64,000 nucleotides of DNA from Geminicoccaceae bacterium. Lineage in GTDB: Bacteria > Pseudomonadota > Alphaproteobacteria > Geminicoccales > Geminicoccaceae. The notes under the pieces are model-generated. The model saw nothing but the letters and a program-made list of their open reading frames with translations. It made no database searches and was not told where the DNA came from. The translations under genes were made by a program, and so were the position numbers. The first letter of the stretch is position 1. The number at the start of each line of letters is the position of its first letter. The DNA is taken from positions 62,001 through 126,000 of the forward strand of contig JANXAZ010000002.1 in the NCBI GenBank assembly GCA_025062095.1, given 5' to 3'. This document shows positions 27,007 through 37,500 of this stretch, in pieces.

Positions 27007-28848
27007 TCAGGCGGCCGCCTTCTCGAGCTCGCTTTCGCGCTGCAGACCCGCGGCGAGCCGGCGCAACGCGGCCTCGTCGAGGGTTTCGACCTGGAGCAGT
27101 TCCTTGGCGCAGCGCTCGAGCACCTCGCGGTTGCGAGCGAGGATCGCCAGTGCGCGCTCGAACTGCTGATCGACGATCCGACGCACGGCGAGATCGATCT
27201 CCCGCGCCGTGTCCTCGCTGTAGCTGCGTTCGAAGGCGAACTGGCCGGGCGCGGGCTGCAAGAAGGGGCTGCGCTCGACGTCGTAGGCGATGGACCCCAG
27301 CCGCTCGTCCATGCCGTAGCGGGCGACGATGGCTCGCGCGATGTCCGTGGCCCGCACGAGATCGTCGGCGGCACCGGTGGAAAGATGGCCGAAAACGAGT
27401 TTCTCGGCCGCGCGCCCGCCGAGGATCACGGCGATCTTGTTCAAGAGCTCGTCTTTGGTCATCAAGAAACGATCCTCGGTCGGCCGCTGGATGGTGTAGC
27501 CGAGAGCGCCCACCCCGCGCGGGACGATCGAGACCTTGTGCACGGTGTCCGTGCCCGGGAGCGCGAGCGCCACGAGCGCGTGCCCCGTCTCGTGATAGGC
27601 CACGATCTCGCGCTCGCGCGGATTGAGCACGCGGTTGCGCTTCTCCAGCCCCGCCACGATCCGCTCCACCGCCTGCGTGAAGTCCTCCATCGTCACCGCG
27701 TCCGCGCGCCGGCGGGTGGCGAGCAGCGCCGCTTCGTTGACGAGATTGGCGAGATCGGCACCCGAAAATCCGGTGGTGATCGCCGCGATCTTCTCGATGT
27801 CTGCGTCAGCAGCGATCCTGATCTTCTTGATGTGGACTTTGAGTATCTGGATGCGCCCGTTCTTGTCCGGCCGGTCGACCAGCACTTGACGATCGAAACG
27901 TCCGGCGCGCAGAAGCGCGGGATCGAGGATCTCCGGCCGGTTGGTGGCGCCCAACAGCACCACCCCTTCCGAGGGATCGAAGCCGTCGAGCTCGGCCAGG
28001 AGCTGGTTCAGGGTCTGCTCGCGCTCGTCGTGCCCGCCGATGCCGGTGAGCGTGCTGCGCGCACGACCGAGCGCGTCGAGCTCGTCGATGAAGATGATCG
28101 CCGGCGCCGCCTTGCGCGCCTGCTCGAACAGGTCGCGCACGCGCGCGGCGCCCACGCCCACGAACATCTCCACGAACTCGGAACCCGAGATCGAGAAGAA
28201 GGGCACCCCCGCCTCGCCGGCGACGGCGCGGGCGAGGAGCGTCTTGCCCGTCCCGGGCGGACCCACGAGGAGCACGCCTTTGGGAATGCGGGCGCCCAGC
28301 CGACCGTATTCTTTGGGGTTCTTGAGGAACTCGACGATCTCTTTGAGCTCGGCTTTGGCTTCGTCGACCCCGGCCACGTCGTCGAAGGTCACCTTGGTGT
28401 CCTTCTCGACGTAGATCTTGGCCTTGGATCGCCCGACCGACATGAAGCCGCCGAGCCCTTGCTTCTCGGCGAACTTCCGGAAGACGAAGGCCCAGATCGC
28501 GAAGAAGACGAGAACCGGGACGACCCAAGACAACAGATCGCGCAAGAACGTGGTCTCGACCACGCCCGTGAACTGAACCCCGCGCTTGGCCAGATCGTTG
28601 GCGATCGCCGGGTCGACGCGCGGGGTGACGAACTGGGTCTTTCCCGCTTGCGGTTCTTTGAAGAAGCCGGTGATGTACTGATCGCCCACGGCGATCCGGT
28701 CGACGAGGCCCTTGTCGAGATAGTCCAGGAACTCGGAATAGGGGATCACTTCCGTGGTGCGCATCTCGCGCCACCAGCCCTGGAACAGGAGCAGAAGGAG
28801 CGCCGCCGCCACCACGTACCAAAGGTGGAGTTGCTGCTTGCGGTCCAT
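27007..28848 (-). CDS. ftsH: ATP-dependent zinc metalloprotease FtsH
   Basis: A 613-aa membrane AAA protease that degrades misassembled membrane proteins and selected cytoplasmic regulators. TM1 is at 9-24 and TM2 at about 105-124, with a short periplasmic domain between. Walker A is GPPGTGKT (196-203), Walker B IIFIDE (251-256), the second region of homology [21 protein letters not shown] (300-320), and the zinc site HETGH (419-423). The N-terminus [15 protein letters not shown] is typical of an FtsH paralogue found beside the main copy in many proteobacteria; glmM, the usual neighbour of the main copy, is 14 kb away. A GGAGGGA site supports ATG 28848. A 9-bp inverted repeat lies in its leader. 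Confidence 0.96.
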   Translation of the reverse strand: MDRKQQLHLWYVVAAALLLLLFQGWWREMRTTEVIPYSEFLDYLDKGLVDRIAVGDQYITGFFKEPQAGKTQFVTPRVDPAIANDLAKRGVQFTGVVETTFLRDLLSWVVPVLVFFAIWAFVFRKFAEKQGLGGFMSVGRSKAKIYVEKDTKVTFDDVAGVDEAKAELKEIVEFLKNPKEYGRLGARIPKGVLLVGPPGTGKTLLARAVAGEAGVPFFSISGSEFVEMFVGVGAARVRDLFEQARKAAPAIIFIDELDALGRARSTLTGIGGHDEREQTLNQLLAELDGFDPSEGVVLLGATNRPEILDPALLRAGRFDRQVLVDRPDKNGRIQILKVHIKKIRIAADADIEKIAAITTGFSGADLANLVNEAALLATRRRADAVTMEDFTQAVERIVAGLEKRNRVLNPREREIVAYHETGHALVALALPGTDTVHKVSIVPRGVGALGYTIQRPTEDRFLMTKDELLNKIAVILGGRAAEKLVFGHLSTGAADDLVRATDIARAIVARYGMDERLGSIAYDVERSPFLQPAPGQFAFERSYSEDTAREIDLAVRRIVDQQFERALAILARNREVLERCAKELLQVETLDEAALRRLAAGLQRESELEKAAA

Positions 28849-28867
28849 GGCTGGTCCCTCCGCGCGG

Positions 28868-28903
28868 CCGACGGCTTCGTGCGCCTAGATAAGCAGCCGT
28901 CGG
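28868..28903 (-). repeat. 9-bp perfect inverted repeat in the ftsH leader
   Basis: CCGACGGCT (28868-28876) pairs perfectly with AGCCGTCGG (28895-28903), around an AT-richer 18-nt centre that reads GCTTATCTAGGCGCACGA on the ftsH strand. It begins 20 nt upstream of the ATG. It could be an RNA hairpin in the leader or an operator flanking a promoter -10. Confidence 0.55.
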
Positions 28904-29049
28904 TCGGTCGGCCAGCCGTGCGCCGGCCGCATCGCGCGCGGGCTCGCGCCGAGCCCGTCGAGCCGAGGCGGGTGCGGGCGGAGGCCGGCCGCGCCCGAGG
29001 GCCCGCGAACTGCGAAGCCCTCGGCACGATCCTCGTGGTGCGATCGCGC

Positions 29050-31737
29050 TCAACCGCGCGAACCGGCGAGCAGCGCCTTGAGCCGATAGACGAGCTCGAG
29101 GGCGGCTTTGGGCGTGAGCTCGTCGGGGTCGATCTCGGCGAGGAGCTTCTCGACCGGCGAGGGCTCGGGCGGCGGCGGAGGGTCGAGCCGGGCGAGGCGC
29201 GCCGCGGCGGCGGCGAACAGCGGCAGGTCTTCGGCCAGGCGCGCGATCGCCGAGCGCGGCTCGCCCTCTTCGAGGAGCCGCAACACTCGCTCCGCTCTGC
29301 GGACCACGGAGGGGGGCAGACCCGCGAGCCGGGCGACGTGGATGCCGTAAGACCGGTCGGCCGCGCCCTTGGCGACCTCGTGCAGGAAGATCACCTCGCC
29401 CTGCCATTCCTTGACCTTGACCGTGTGGGTCGAGAGCGCCGGCAGGCGCGCCGCGAGCGCGGTGAGCTCGTGGAAGTGGGTGGCGAAGAGCCCGAGGCAG
29501 CGGTTGACGTCGTGCAGATGCTCGAGGACCGCCCAAGCGAGCGAGAGCCCGTCCCAGGTCGCGGTGCCGCGGCCGATCTCGTCGAGGATCACGAAAGAAC
29601 GCGGCCCGGCCTGGTTCAGGATCGTCGCCGTCTCCACCATCTCGACCATGAAGGTCGAGCGGCCGCGCGCGAGATCGTCGGAAGCGCCGACCCGCGAGAA
29701 GATCCGATCGACGAGGCCGATCTCCGCTTCTTCGGCCGGGACGAAGCTGCCCATTTGAGCGAGGACGAGGACGAGCGCGCACTGGCGCAAAAACGTCGAC
29801 TTCCCGGCCATGTTGGGACCGGTCAGAAGCCACAGTCGGTCCTCGGGCCCGAGCTCGAGATCGTTGGCGACGAAGGTCTCGTGGCGGGCCTCGAGGGCCG
29901 CTTCGACCACCGGGTGACGGCCGCCCTTGATGCGGATCCGCGGCCGGTCGTCGAGGCGCGGCCGGGTCCAGCGGCGTTCGCGCGCGAGTTCGGCGAGGGC
30001 GGAAGCGACGTCGAGCTCGGCGAGGACCGCGGCCGTGCGGGCGAGCGGCTCGGACGCCGCGAGCACCGCGCGGCGCAGCTCCTCGAAGATCCGCAGTTCG
30101 ATCGCGAGCGCGCGCTCTCCCGCCGTGGCGATCTTCTGGGCGAGCTCGGAGAGCTCGGCGGTGCCGAACCGTCCGGCCCCGGCCATGCTCTGGCGCAGCC
30201 CGAAGCCGCTCGGAACCTTGGCGAGCTGGCTCTGCGGCACTTCGACGAACCAGCCGAGGACCTGGTTGTGGCGGATCTTGAGCGAGGAGATCCCGGTCTC
30301 GGCGCGGTAGCGCGCCTCGAGCGCGGCGAGGTGGCGGTGCGCCTCGTCGCGCAAGGAGCGCTGGAGATCGAGTTCGGGGTCGGCGCCCGGACGCACGAGG
30401 CCTCCTTCCCGCGCCACGATCGGCGGCTCGTCGACCAGCTGGGCGGCGAGCCGTTCGCGCAGCTCGTCGAGATCGGGAAGCTCGGCCGCGAGGGCGGAAA
30501 GCGGGGGGGCGGCGTCGGCGAGGCGGAGGGCGATCGTTCGGGCGATGGCGAGCGCCTGGCGGATCGCGGCGAGATCGCGCGGCCCGCCGCGACCCAAGGA
30601 GAGGCGGGCGAGCGCGCGCTCGAGATCGGGCAGACGGGCGAGCTCGCCGCGCACGGCCGCGCGCGCGGGAGGGTCTTCGAGAAAGGCCTCGATGCGATCG
30701 AGGCGGGTGCGGATGGTGTCGAGATCGCGCGAAGGTGCGGCGAGCCGCTCGGCGAGGAGCCGCGCACCCGCCGCCGTGCGGGTGCGGTCGAGGACGGAAA
30801 GCAGACCGGTCGCGGGATCGCCCGAAAGCGATCGCGTGAGCTCGAGGTTGCGCCGCGTGGCGGGATCGATCTCGAGCACGGTGCCGGGCGCGATGCGCCG
30901 CGGCCGCGCGAGGCGCGGCAGGACACCTTTCTGGGTGAGCTCGAGATAATCCATGAGCGCGCCCGCGGCGGCGAGCTCGGCATCCGAAAAGGCGCCGAAC
31001 GATTCGATCGTGGCCACGGCGAAGCACGCGGCGAGCCGCGCCCGCGCCGCGGCCGGCGCGAAAGCCGCCTCGCGCAGAGGGGTCACCCGTTCGCCCCGCT
31101 CGGCGAGGGCGCGGGCGAGCTCCTCGCTGCCGGCGAGGGGCTCGGGAACGAGCACCTCGCCCGGCTCGAGCCGCGCGAGAAGGGCGGGAAGGCCGCGGGC
31201 ATCGGTGGGCTCGGTGAGGAAGTCCCCGGTGGAGATGTCGACCCAGGCGGCGCCCCAGCCGCGGCCCGCGCGCGCGAGGGCGAGGAGGTAGTTGTGCCGA
31301 CGGGCTTCGAGCAGCCCGTCTTCGGTGAGCGTGCCGGGAGTGACGATGCGCACCACGGCCCGCTCGAGCAGCCGTTTGCCCGGTCGCTTGCGGGCTTCGG
31401 CGGGATCCTCGAGCTGCTCGCAGATCGCCACTTTGCGCCCGCGGCGGATGAGCTTGGCGATATAGGGCTCGGCGTTGTGCGCGGGCACGCCGCACATCGG
31501 GATGTCTCTGCCCATGTGCCGTCCGCGCCGGGTGAGTGCGATGTCGAGAAGATTCGCCGCTTCGATCGCGTCTTCGAAGAAGAGCTCGTAGAAGTCGCCC
31601 ATCCGGAAGAACAGCAGGGCGTCCGGATGGGCCGCCTTGAGCTCCTGGTACTGGGCGATCATCGGCGAGGCGAGCTCGCTCGGCGCGGCCGCGACCGCGG
31701 TCACGCGTTCGTCGTCGTTCCGTCCTCGGGCACTCAC
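29050..31737 (-). CDS. mutS: DNA mismatch repair protein MutS
   Basis: MutS recognises base mismatches and short loops and recruits MutL. The 895-aa product contains the mismatch-reading Phe-X-Glu motif (RMGDFYELFFEDA, about residues 42-54), the connector and clamp domains, and the ATPase domain with Walker A GPNMAGKST (about 640) and FVILDEIGRGTATWDG. The GTG at 31737 (VSARGRNDDER) gives a length typical of alphaproteobacteria; the frame upstream is open but not MutS-like. A short C-terminal tetramerisation tail is present. mutL is not in the window. Confidence 0.96.
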   Translation of the reverse strand: MSARGRNDDERVTAVAAAPSELASPMIAQYQELKAAHPDALLFFRMGDFYELFFEDAIEAANLLDIALTRRGRHMGRDIPMCGVPAHNAEPYIAKLIRRGRKVAICEQLEDPAEARKRPGKRLLERAVVRIVTPGTLTEDGLLEARRHNYLLALARAGRGWGAAWVDISTGDFLTEPTDARGLPALLARLEPGEVLVPEPLAGSEELARALAERGERVTPLREAAFAPAAARARLAACFAVATIESFGAFSDAELAAAGALMDYLELTQKGVLPRLARPRRIAPGTVLEIDPATRRNLELTRSLSGDPATGLLSVLDRTRTAAGARLLAERLAAPSRDLDTIRTRLDRIEAFLEDPPARAAVRGELARLPDLERALARLSLGRGGPRDLAAIRQALAIARTIALRLADAAPPLSALAAELPDLDELRERLAAQLVDEPPIVAREGGLVRPGADPELDLQRSLRDEAHRHLAALEARYRAETGISSLKIRHNQVLGWFVEVPQSQLAKVPSGFGLRQSMAGAGRFGTAELSELAQKIATAGERALAIELRIFEELRRAVLAASEPLARTAAVLAELDVASALAELARERRWTRPRLDDRPRIRIKGGRHPVVEAALEARHETFVANDLELGPEDRLWLLTGPNMAGKSTFLRQCALVLVLAQMGSFVPAEEAEIGLVDRIFSRVGASDDLARGRSTFMVEMVETATILNQAGPRSFVILDEIGRGTATWDGLSLAWAVLEHLHDVNRCLGLFATHFHELTALAARLPALSTHTVKVKEWQGEVIFLHEVAKGAADRSYGIHVARLAGLPPSVVRRAERVLRLLEEGEPRSAIARLAEDLPLFAAAAARLARLDPPPPPEPSPVEKLLAEIDPDELTPKAALELVYRLKALLAGSRG

Positions 31738-31773
31738 GGCACGCGACGATGCTCGACCATGCCCGATCGAGGG

Positions 31774-31802
31774 TTGACCGCTTTTCGCTTTATAGTTGAA
31801 AT
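31774..31802 (+). promoter_or_regulatory. Possible promoter of the 31934 gene
   Basis: TTGACC (31774-31779), a 17-bp spacer and TGAAAT (31797-31802) lie in the mutS-31934 divergent gap and match the consensus 4/6 and 4/6. On the other strand the same AT-rich stretch contains TATAAA, a possible mutS -10, but no -35 is seen for it. Confidence 0.4.
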
Positions 31803-31933
31803 GGGCCCGCGGAGCTCGCGACGGAGCGGGCCCGGGCGACGAGCGGGTTCGGGCTCGATCGGGTAGAGGTGGTCCATATGAGCGTGGATCCGTGCGCAAG
31901 AGGCGCGCCGCGCTCGGCGTCGGGGGGGCGGCG

Positions 31934-32461
31934 ATGACCGCCGGGCCGGCCGAGCTTTCGGCCCTCCTCGCGGCCGCGCTGCCGAAAGACTGGCCGATGG
32001 CCCTGGCCGCGGCGGAAGACCTCGCGCAACGGCTCCGATATCTCAGCTGGCCGGATCGGGCCAGGGTCCTCGACGACTATCTGTGGGCGCAAGCGCGCGA
32101 GCGCTTGTCCACCGATGGGGTGACGGCGGTGGTCAACCGCCACGCCGAGGCGTTCCGACCCGGCCATCCGAGCCGAGGCTACGCGGTCTGGTGCCAGAGC
32201 ATCGTGTCCGCGGTGTTGGTGTTGCTCGAGGAGGCGGGTCCGGTCCTGTGCGCGCCTCAGGCGCTCACCTGTCTTCTTTCCGTGCGTCCCGAGCACCGGG
32301 CTCTCGTCGACCCCTGGCTCGCCGAGACCACGCCGGAGGAGCTGCACCGCGAACTCGCGCGGCTTCCCGGTTACGCCTTTCTGTTGCTCACCCTCTGCCC
32401 CAACGACTCGGCCGAGAGCTTCATGGCTCGGGACGCGTTCTGGAGGGCGATGTTGGGCTGA
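31934..32461 (+). CDS. Uncharacterised protein
   Basis: A 175-aa mostly helical soluble protein that I do not recognise. It starts at ATG 31934 after a G-rich stretch (GGGGGGGCG); a GTG at 31892 is a longer alternative. Visible features are an N-terminal segment ELSALLAAALPKDWPMAL, a central LSWPDRARVLDDYLWAQARER, and three cysteines (VWCQS, LCAPQALTCLL, TLCPND). No membrane span or signal peptide is evident. Its last 41 bp overlap the end of pbpC on the opposite strand. It is alone on its strand. Confidence 0.6.
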   Translation: MTAGPAELSALLAAALPKDWPMALAAAEDLAQRLRYLSWPDRARVLDDYLWAQARERLSTDGVTAVVNRHAEAFRPGHPSRGYAVWCQSIVSAVLVLLEEAGPVLCAPQALTCLLSVRPEHRALVDPWLAETTPEELHRELARLPGYAFLLLTLCPNDSAESFMARDAFWRAMLG

Positions 32462-34511
32462 ACGCGCGTCTTTTTTCCCGCCGCTCCACGGCGATGGCGA
32501 TCGCATCGCTGCGCCCGAGCGCGTCGACCACGCGCAGCCGCGCGAAGCCTTCCTCCTCGGGCGACCACGAAGGCGGAGCGCGGCGCGGGAGGGCGAGCGG
32601 GCGGTCGTCGACGAGCCAGCGATAAGGCGGGCGGCCGCCCGTCGCGCGCAAGGGCACCGCCTCCTTTTCCCCGAGCAGGAGGAGGCTGCCGTCGACCGGA
32701 AAGGTGATCCGCGGTGGCTGCTCCCGCTCGGGGACGCGGGCGAGCCCGCGCGGTGCGAGGCGCGCGAGGGCGGGAGGCGGCGGGCCGAGGAGCGGATGGT
32801 CGGGGGCCGGGGGCGCGCGCGGGCGATCGGGCAGAAGTGCCGCCACGCGGAAGAGAAGCGGTGCCGCCGTGCCGGGCCCGTTGCAGACCGCGCAGGCCGC
32901 ACCGTCCGCACGACCGACCCACACGCCGACCACGTGGCCGCCGTCGAAGCCCACCGCCCAGCCGTCGCGGAAGCGGTGCGAGGTGCCGGTCTTGTAGGCG
33001 ATCCGTCGCGTGCTCGCGGGAATTCCGGCCGGGCGCGGCACCTCGGCGAGGACGGCGGCGAGCGCCTCGGCGGTAGGCGGGGCGAGAAGGGGGATCGGCT
33101 CGCCCGCCGGGCGGAGCGGATCGTCGTGCGGCTCCACGACCGTGCCGTCGCGGGCGAGCGCGCCGTAAGCCGCGACGAGATCGACGAGGCGCGTGCCCAC
33201 GCCGCCCAGGACCAGAGGCAGAGCCGGGGCGCTCGCGGGGGAGACGAGCCGGATCCCGGCGGCGGAAAGCCGCTCCGCGATCACCCAGGGTCCGAGGTGA
33301 TCGGCGACGAGCACCGCGGGGAGGTTCGAGGAGGCGATCAGCGCCTCGCGCAAGGTGACGTCGCCCTCGAAGCCGCGGTCGAAGTTCTGCGGGGCGTAGT
33401 CGTCGAAGCGCAGCGCGCGGTCGCGCACGAGCGTGCCCGGATGCGCGATCCCGGCGTCGAAGGCGAGGCCGTAGACGAAGGGCTTGAGGGTCGAGCCCGG
33501 GGAACGGACGGCGCGGACGAGATCGACCTTGCCCGCACGGCGCGGATCCGCCCAGTCGCCCGAGCCGATCCAAGCGCGCACGGCACCCGTGGCGTGTTCG
33601 ACGACCAGGACGGCGAGATCGACGGGCGGGGGCAGCCGATCGAGCTCCGCCCGTGCGAGCCGCTCGAGCGCGCGCTGCAGGGCACCGTCCAGGGTCGTGC
33701 GCACGACCGATCCCGGCGGGGCGTCCCGCGCCCGCCGTTCGCTCAGGTGCGGGGCGTGGAAGGGCATGGCGCGGCGCGTGCGGGGGATCGGCGCGGCGCG
33801 GGCGGCGGCGAGATCGGCGGCATCGAGAAGACCCGCGCGGAAGGCCCGCTCGAGGACGCGGTCGCGCGCGCGCTGCGCGCGCTCGGGGAACAGATCGGGG
33901 CGCAGGCGCGAAGGCGCTTGCGGAAGGGCGACGAGAAGAGCCGCCTCCGCCGGGCTCAAGGAGCGCGGCTCGCGCCCGAACCAGGCGAGCGATCCGGCGC
34001 GCACGCCCTCGAGATTGCCGCCCATCGGGGCGAGCGCGAGATAGGCGGCGAGGACGCCCGATTTGCCCAGGCGCCATTCGAGCTGGAGGGCGCGCGCGAT
34101 CTCGAGGAGCTTGGCGGAGAGCGTGCGCGGGCGGGGCTCGAGCAGGCGGGCGAGCTGCATGGTCAGGGTCGAGCCGCCCGATACGATCCGACCGTGGCGG
34201 AGCGCCTGGTAGAGCGCGCGCGCGAGCGCGAGCGGGTCGACGCCGGGATGCGAGAAGAAGCGGCGGTCCTCGACCGCGAGCAGAAGCGCGCGATAGAAAG
34301 GGTCGACGTCTTCGGGTCGGACGAGCAGACGCCAAGTGCCTTCCGGGCTCGGAAAGGCGCGCAAGAGTTCGCCCTCGCGGTCGACGACGAGCGTGGAAGC
34401 GGTGGCGAGCCGCTCGAGCGGCGGGGGGAAGGCGCGATCGAGGGCGAGAAGAGCGAGCACCGCCGCGCCGATCGCGCCCGAGACCGCGAGCGTGCGGCGG
34501 AAGGCGGGCAT
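32421..34511 (-). CDS. pbpC: Penicillin-binding protein 1C
   Basis: A 696-aa bifunctional peptidoglycan glycosyltransferase/transpeptidase. TM anchor at about 8-25; GT51 domain with EDRRFFSHPGVDP (81-93) and GGSTLTMQLARLL; transpeptidase domain with the active-site STLK (Ser340-Lys343), SSN, and KTGTSHRFRDG; and a C-terminal BiPBP_C immunoglobulin-like domain (PPRITFPVDGSLLLLG). The ATG overlaps the alpha-2-macroglobulin stop by one base (TGATG). Pairing of PBP1C with a bacterial alpha-2-macroglobulin is widespread and thought to couple wall repair to protection against proteases. Confidence 0.95.
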   Translation of the reverse strand: MPAFRRTLAVSGAIGAAVLALLALDRAFPPPLERLATASTLVVDREGELLRAFPSPEGTWRLLVRPEDVDPFYRALLLAVEDRRFFSHPGVDPLALARALYQALRHGRIVSGGSTLTMQLARLLEPRPRTLSAKLLEIARALQLEWRLGKSGVLAAYLALAPMGGNLEGVRAGSLAWFGREPRSLSPAEAALLVALPQAPSRLRPDLFPERAQRARDRVLERAFRAGLLDAADLAAARAAPIPRTRRAMPFHAPHLSERRARDAPPGSVVRTTLDGALQRALERLARAELDRLPPPVDLAVLVVEHATGAVRAWIGSGDWADPRRAGKVDLVRAVRSPGSTLKPFVYGLAFDAGIAHPGTLVRDRALRFDDYAPQNFDRGFEGDVTLREALIASSNLPAVLVADHLGPWVIAERLSAAGIRLVSPASAPALPLVLGGVGTRLVDLVAAYGALARDGTVVEPHDDPLRPAGEPIPLLAPPTAEALAAVLAEVPRPAGIPASTRRIAYKTGTSHRFRDGWAVGFDGGHVVGVWVGRADGAACAVCNGPGTAAPLLFRVAALLPDRPRAPPAPDHPLLGPPPPALARLAPRGLARVPEREQPPRITFPVDGSLLLLGEKEAVPLRATGGRPPYRWLVDDRPLALPRRAPPSWSPEEEGFARLRVVDALGRSDAIAIAVERREKRRAFSPTSPSRTRPEP

Positions 34512-37500
34512 CAGCGGGCGGTGATCGCGATCCTGGCGGATGCCGTGCGCGCGAAGCGCGCCGGATCGTACATGTCCTCGACCTGGGCTCCGGGGAGCTC
34601 GAAGCTGCCGGGGGTGACGGCCCGCACGAGATAAGCGAGGCGGAAGGCCGACCGGTCGGGTGCGAGATCGAGCGCGGCCACGAAGCGATCGTCGCGGAGC
34701 GCGAGATAAGTCGGCTCGTCGAGTTGCCCGAGCCAGGCGAAGCGCTCGAGCTCGGTGGCGCCCACCAGCCGCACCGGTTCGAGCTCGAGGCCGGCGGGCA
34801 GGGGATCGACGAGGAGCGTCCGACGGTAGCCGGGTTCGTCCGCGGCCCCTTCGAGGAGCACGACGAGCTGTTGGTTCTGGCGCAGCCGGGCGAGGTCGAC
34901 CGGCCGGCCGTCGGGGGCGAAGAAGCGGCGCTCGAGTCGATAGCCGCGGCTTTCGGCCCGACCGGCATCGGCCGGAAGCCCGGTGAGCGCGATCGACACC
35001 CACAGACGATCCCTGCCCGTGTTGCGCAACGTCACGGGCTCGCGCGGTGCAGGCGCGGAGCGCACGACGGCGCCTTCGCCTCGCAGGGCCTCGGCCCCGA
35101 GCGTGGCCGAGATCGCGCGGTCCGAGCGCAGCGCCGCGGCGGCGCGGAGCAGCCAGGCCTGCTCTTGGGTGGAAAGATGGCGCGTGGCGGCGGCGCGCCG
35201 GGCGGCGCGATCGGCGAGGGCGAAGAGCCGCTCGGGTCCCAACAGTCGGGCTTCGCCCGCGACCGCGAGGACGAGCGCGTCGTCGCGCAGAGGCGAACCG
35301 TAGTCCTCGAGACGATCCGCGACGGCCGTGCGCCCCTCGCCGAGCGCGGCCAGAAGGCGGGCGACGAGCGCGCGCTCGCCCAAGCTCGCGAGCGCCGCGG
35401 CGAGCTGGATGCGCGCGGCATCCGTGGGCAGCCCCTGTTCGGCGCGGAGGGCGAACCACCGCAACCGCGAGGGATCGGCCGCGCCCTCGCGGGCCAGGAC
35501 CCAAGCGGCGTAAGCCCCGGCGGCGAGATCCGCGGGTCCCTCGCCGAGAGCGGCCAACCGCGCGGCGAGGAAATCGCGGGTGCGCGCGAGCATGGTCTCG
35601 GGAACCGGCACTTCCGCCGCCTTCGCCGCGAGCAGGAAGTCCTGGACGTAAGCGGAAAGCCACAGCTCGTGCGGACCCGAAGCCGTCCAAGCGGCGAAGC
35701 CGCCCGCGGCCGTCTCCAAGGACGCGAGCCGGCCGATGGCACTCTGGACGATCTCGCTCCATCGCTCGCCTCCGTCGAGCGCACCCGCGCGTCGCGCGGC
35801 GAGGAAGGCGAAGGCGCGGCTCGCCACCTGCTCGGCGCAGCCGTAAGGATAGCCCTCGAGCTCGCTCAAAAGTCCGGGGACGTCGAAAGCGGGGAGACTG
35901 GCCAGGCGCAAGCCGAGCCGAGCGGTCCCGGGGAGGAACTCGGCGGCGAGCTCGGGCCGCAGAACCAGGCTCTGACCGGGCTCGAGGACTTCGAGCCGGC
36001 GGCGGGTCAGCACGGGGCGCGGGGAGCGCACGGAGAGCCGGTAGCTGCGCTCGAGCGCGATGCCCTTGGGACCTTCGAGGGTCAGCCGGACCACCGCATC
36101 GCCCGGCGCCGGGCCGGCCGCGAGCTCGAGGCTCGCCGAGCCTCGGCGATCGGCCGCCAGGCGCGGAAACTCCAGGCTCGTGCGGTCGAGAGAAACCGGG
36201 CCCTCGGTGGCGAGGCGCGCGCGCCAGGTTCCGGGGGGCAGGTCTTCCGCGGGGAGGAGGTCGAGGCGGACGCGCGCGCGATCGCCGGGGGCGAGAAAGC
36301 GGGGCAAGGCGAGCTCGGCGACCAGCGGAGGCCGCACGACCACCGTGGTCTCGGCGGCGCCCACGCGCGACGGACCCCACGCCACCGCCACGAGACGCAG
36401 CCTTCCGGCGAATTCCGGCACCGGGAAACGCGCGCGCACGACCCCCTCGGGGTCGGGCACGAGGGGTGCGGTCATGGTGGCCACGGTTTCGCGACGGCGC
36501 AGGTTCGGGTCGGCGATCTGCAGGGCGATGCGCCGATCGCCGCCGCTTTCGACCCGGCCGATCTCGCCCGCGGGATCGACGAGCCGCCCGTAGACGTCGC
36601 GCAGCTCGACCCCGAGCGCGCGTCGTCCGAGATAGTGCGCGACCGGATCGGGGGCGGAAAAGCGGGTGAGGGCGAGGATCGCGTCGTCGACGAGCGCGAG
36701 CACGACCCGGCTCGGCTCGTCGCGGGCACCGGTCAACCGCACCGCGACCTCGAGGTTAGAGGAGGGCCGAATCTCCTTCGGCGCCTCCAGAGCGAGGTCC
36801 AACCGTCGCTCGGCGAGCGGGCCCGGCAGCCAGGCCACGCCCACCGCGCGCACCGGCAGGCGCGGGAGAACGGCGCCGGCGGCGCTCACCGCGACGGCGA
36901 GCAGATGCGCGCCTCCCGGTCCGATCGTCCCGACCTCGATTTCGTGCTCGGCGCCGCCTCGCGGCACCTCGAGCTCGTGCACCGCACGGACGGCGTGGTC
37001 GGCGAGGAAGAGCGCGACCCGGGCGTCGAAGGCGGGCTCGATGCGGACTCGCATCCGACCGGGCCGCTCCGCCGGCCGGACGTCGAGGGGCAGTTTGTCC
37101 GGGCGTTCGGCGGCATCGGTGCGGACCTGCCAGCCCACGGAAAAGCGCAGACCCGTCGCGGCGCCGGCGGCAGGATCGAAGACCTCGAGCCGGTAGCGGC
37201 CGAAGGGCAGCGGGGAGAGCTCGAGCCGTCCGCGTCCGTCGCCGGCGACGGCGATCTCGCCCGAGCCGATCACCCGATCGTGAACCACCTCTTGCCATTC
37301 CCAGCGCCCGCCGCGCTGGAACCAGACGTAGTCCCAATCCTCGGCGAAGAGCTCGTAGGCGAGAGGCGCGGGTCCGTACGGACGGCCGTCGCGGTCGAGG
37401 AGGAGGAGGTCGAAGAGCGGTGCCGAGCCTTCGCCCAGGGTCTGCCCGAATGCCGCCCGCAGGCCGATCCAGCGCTCGCCCGTGGAAAGCGGAGCGGTCG

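Noticed and set aside
28840-28950. A heat-shock (RpoH-type) promoter for ftsH
   Set aside because: No CTTGAA-like -35 or CCCCAT-like -10 is found before the start.
27385-31866. A 1.5-kb-codon plus-strand open frame opposite ftsH and mutS
   Set aside because: It is an antisense shadow of two conserved genes; its translation has no domain and spans the gap between them without a ribosome site.
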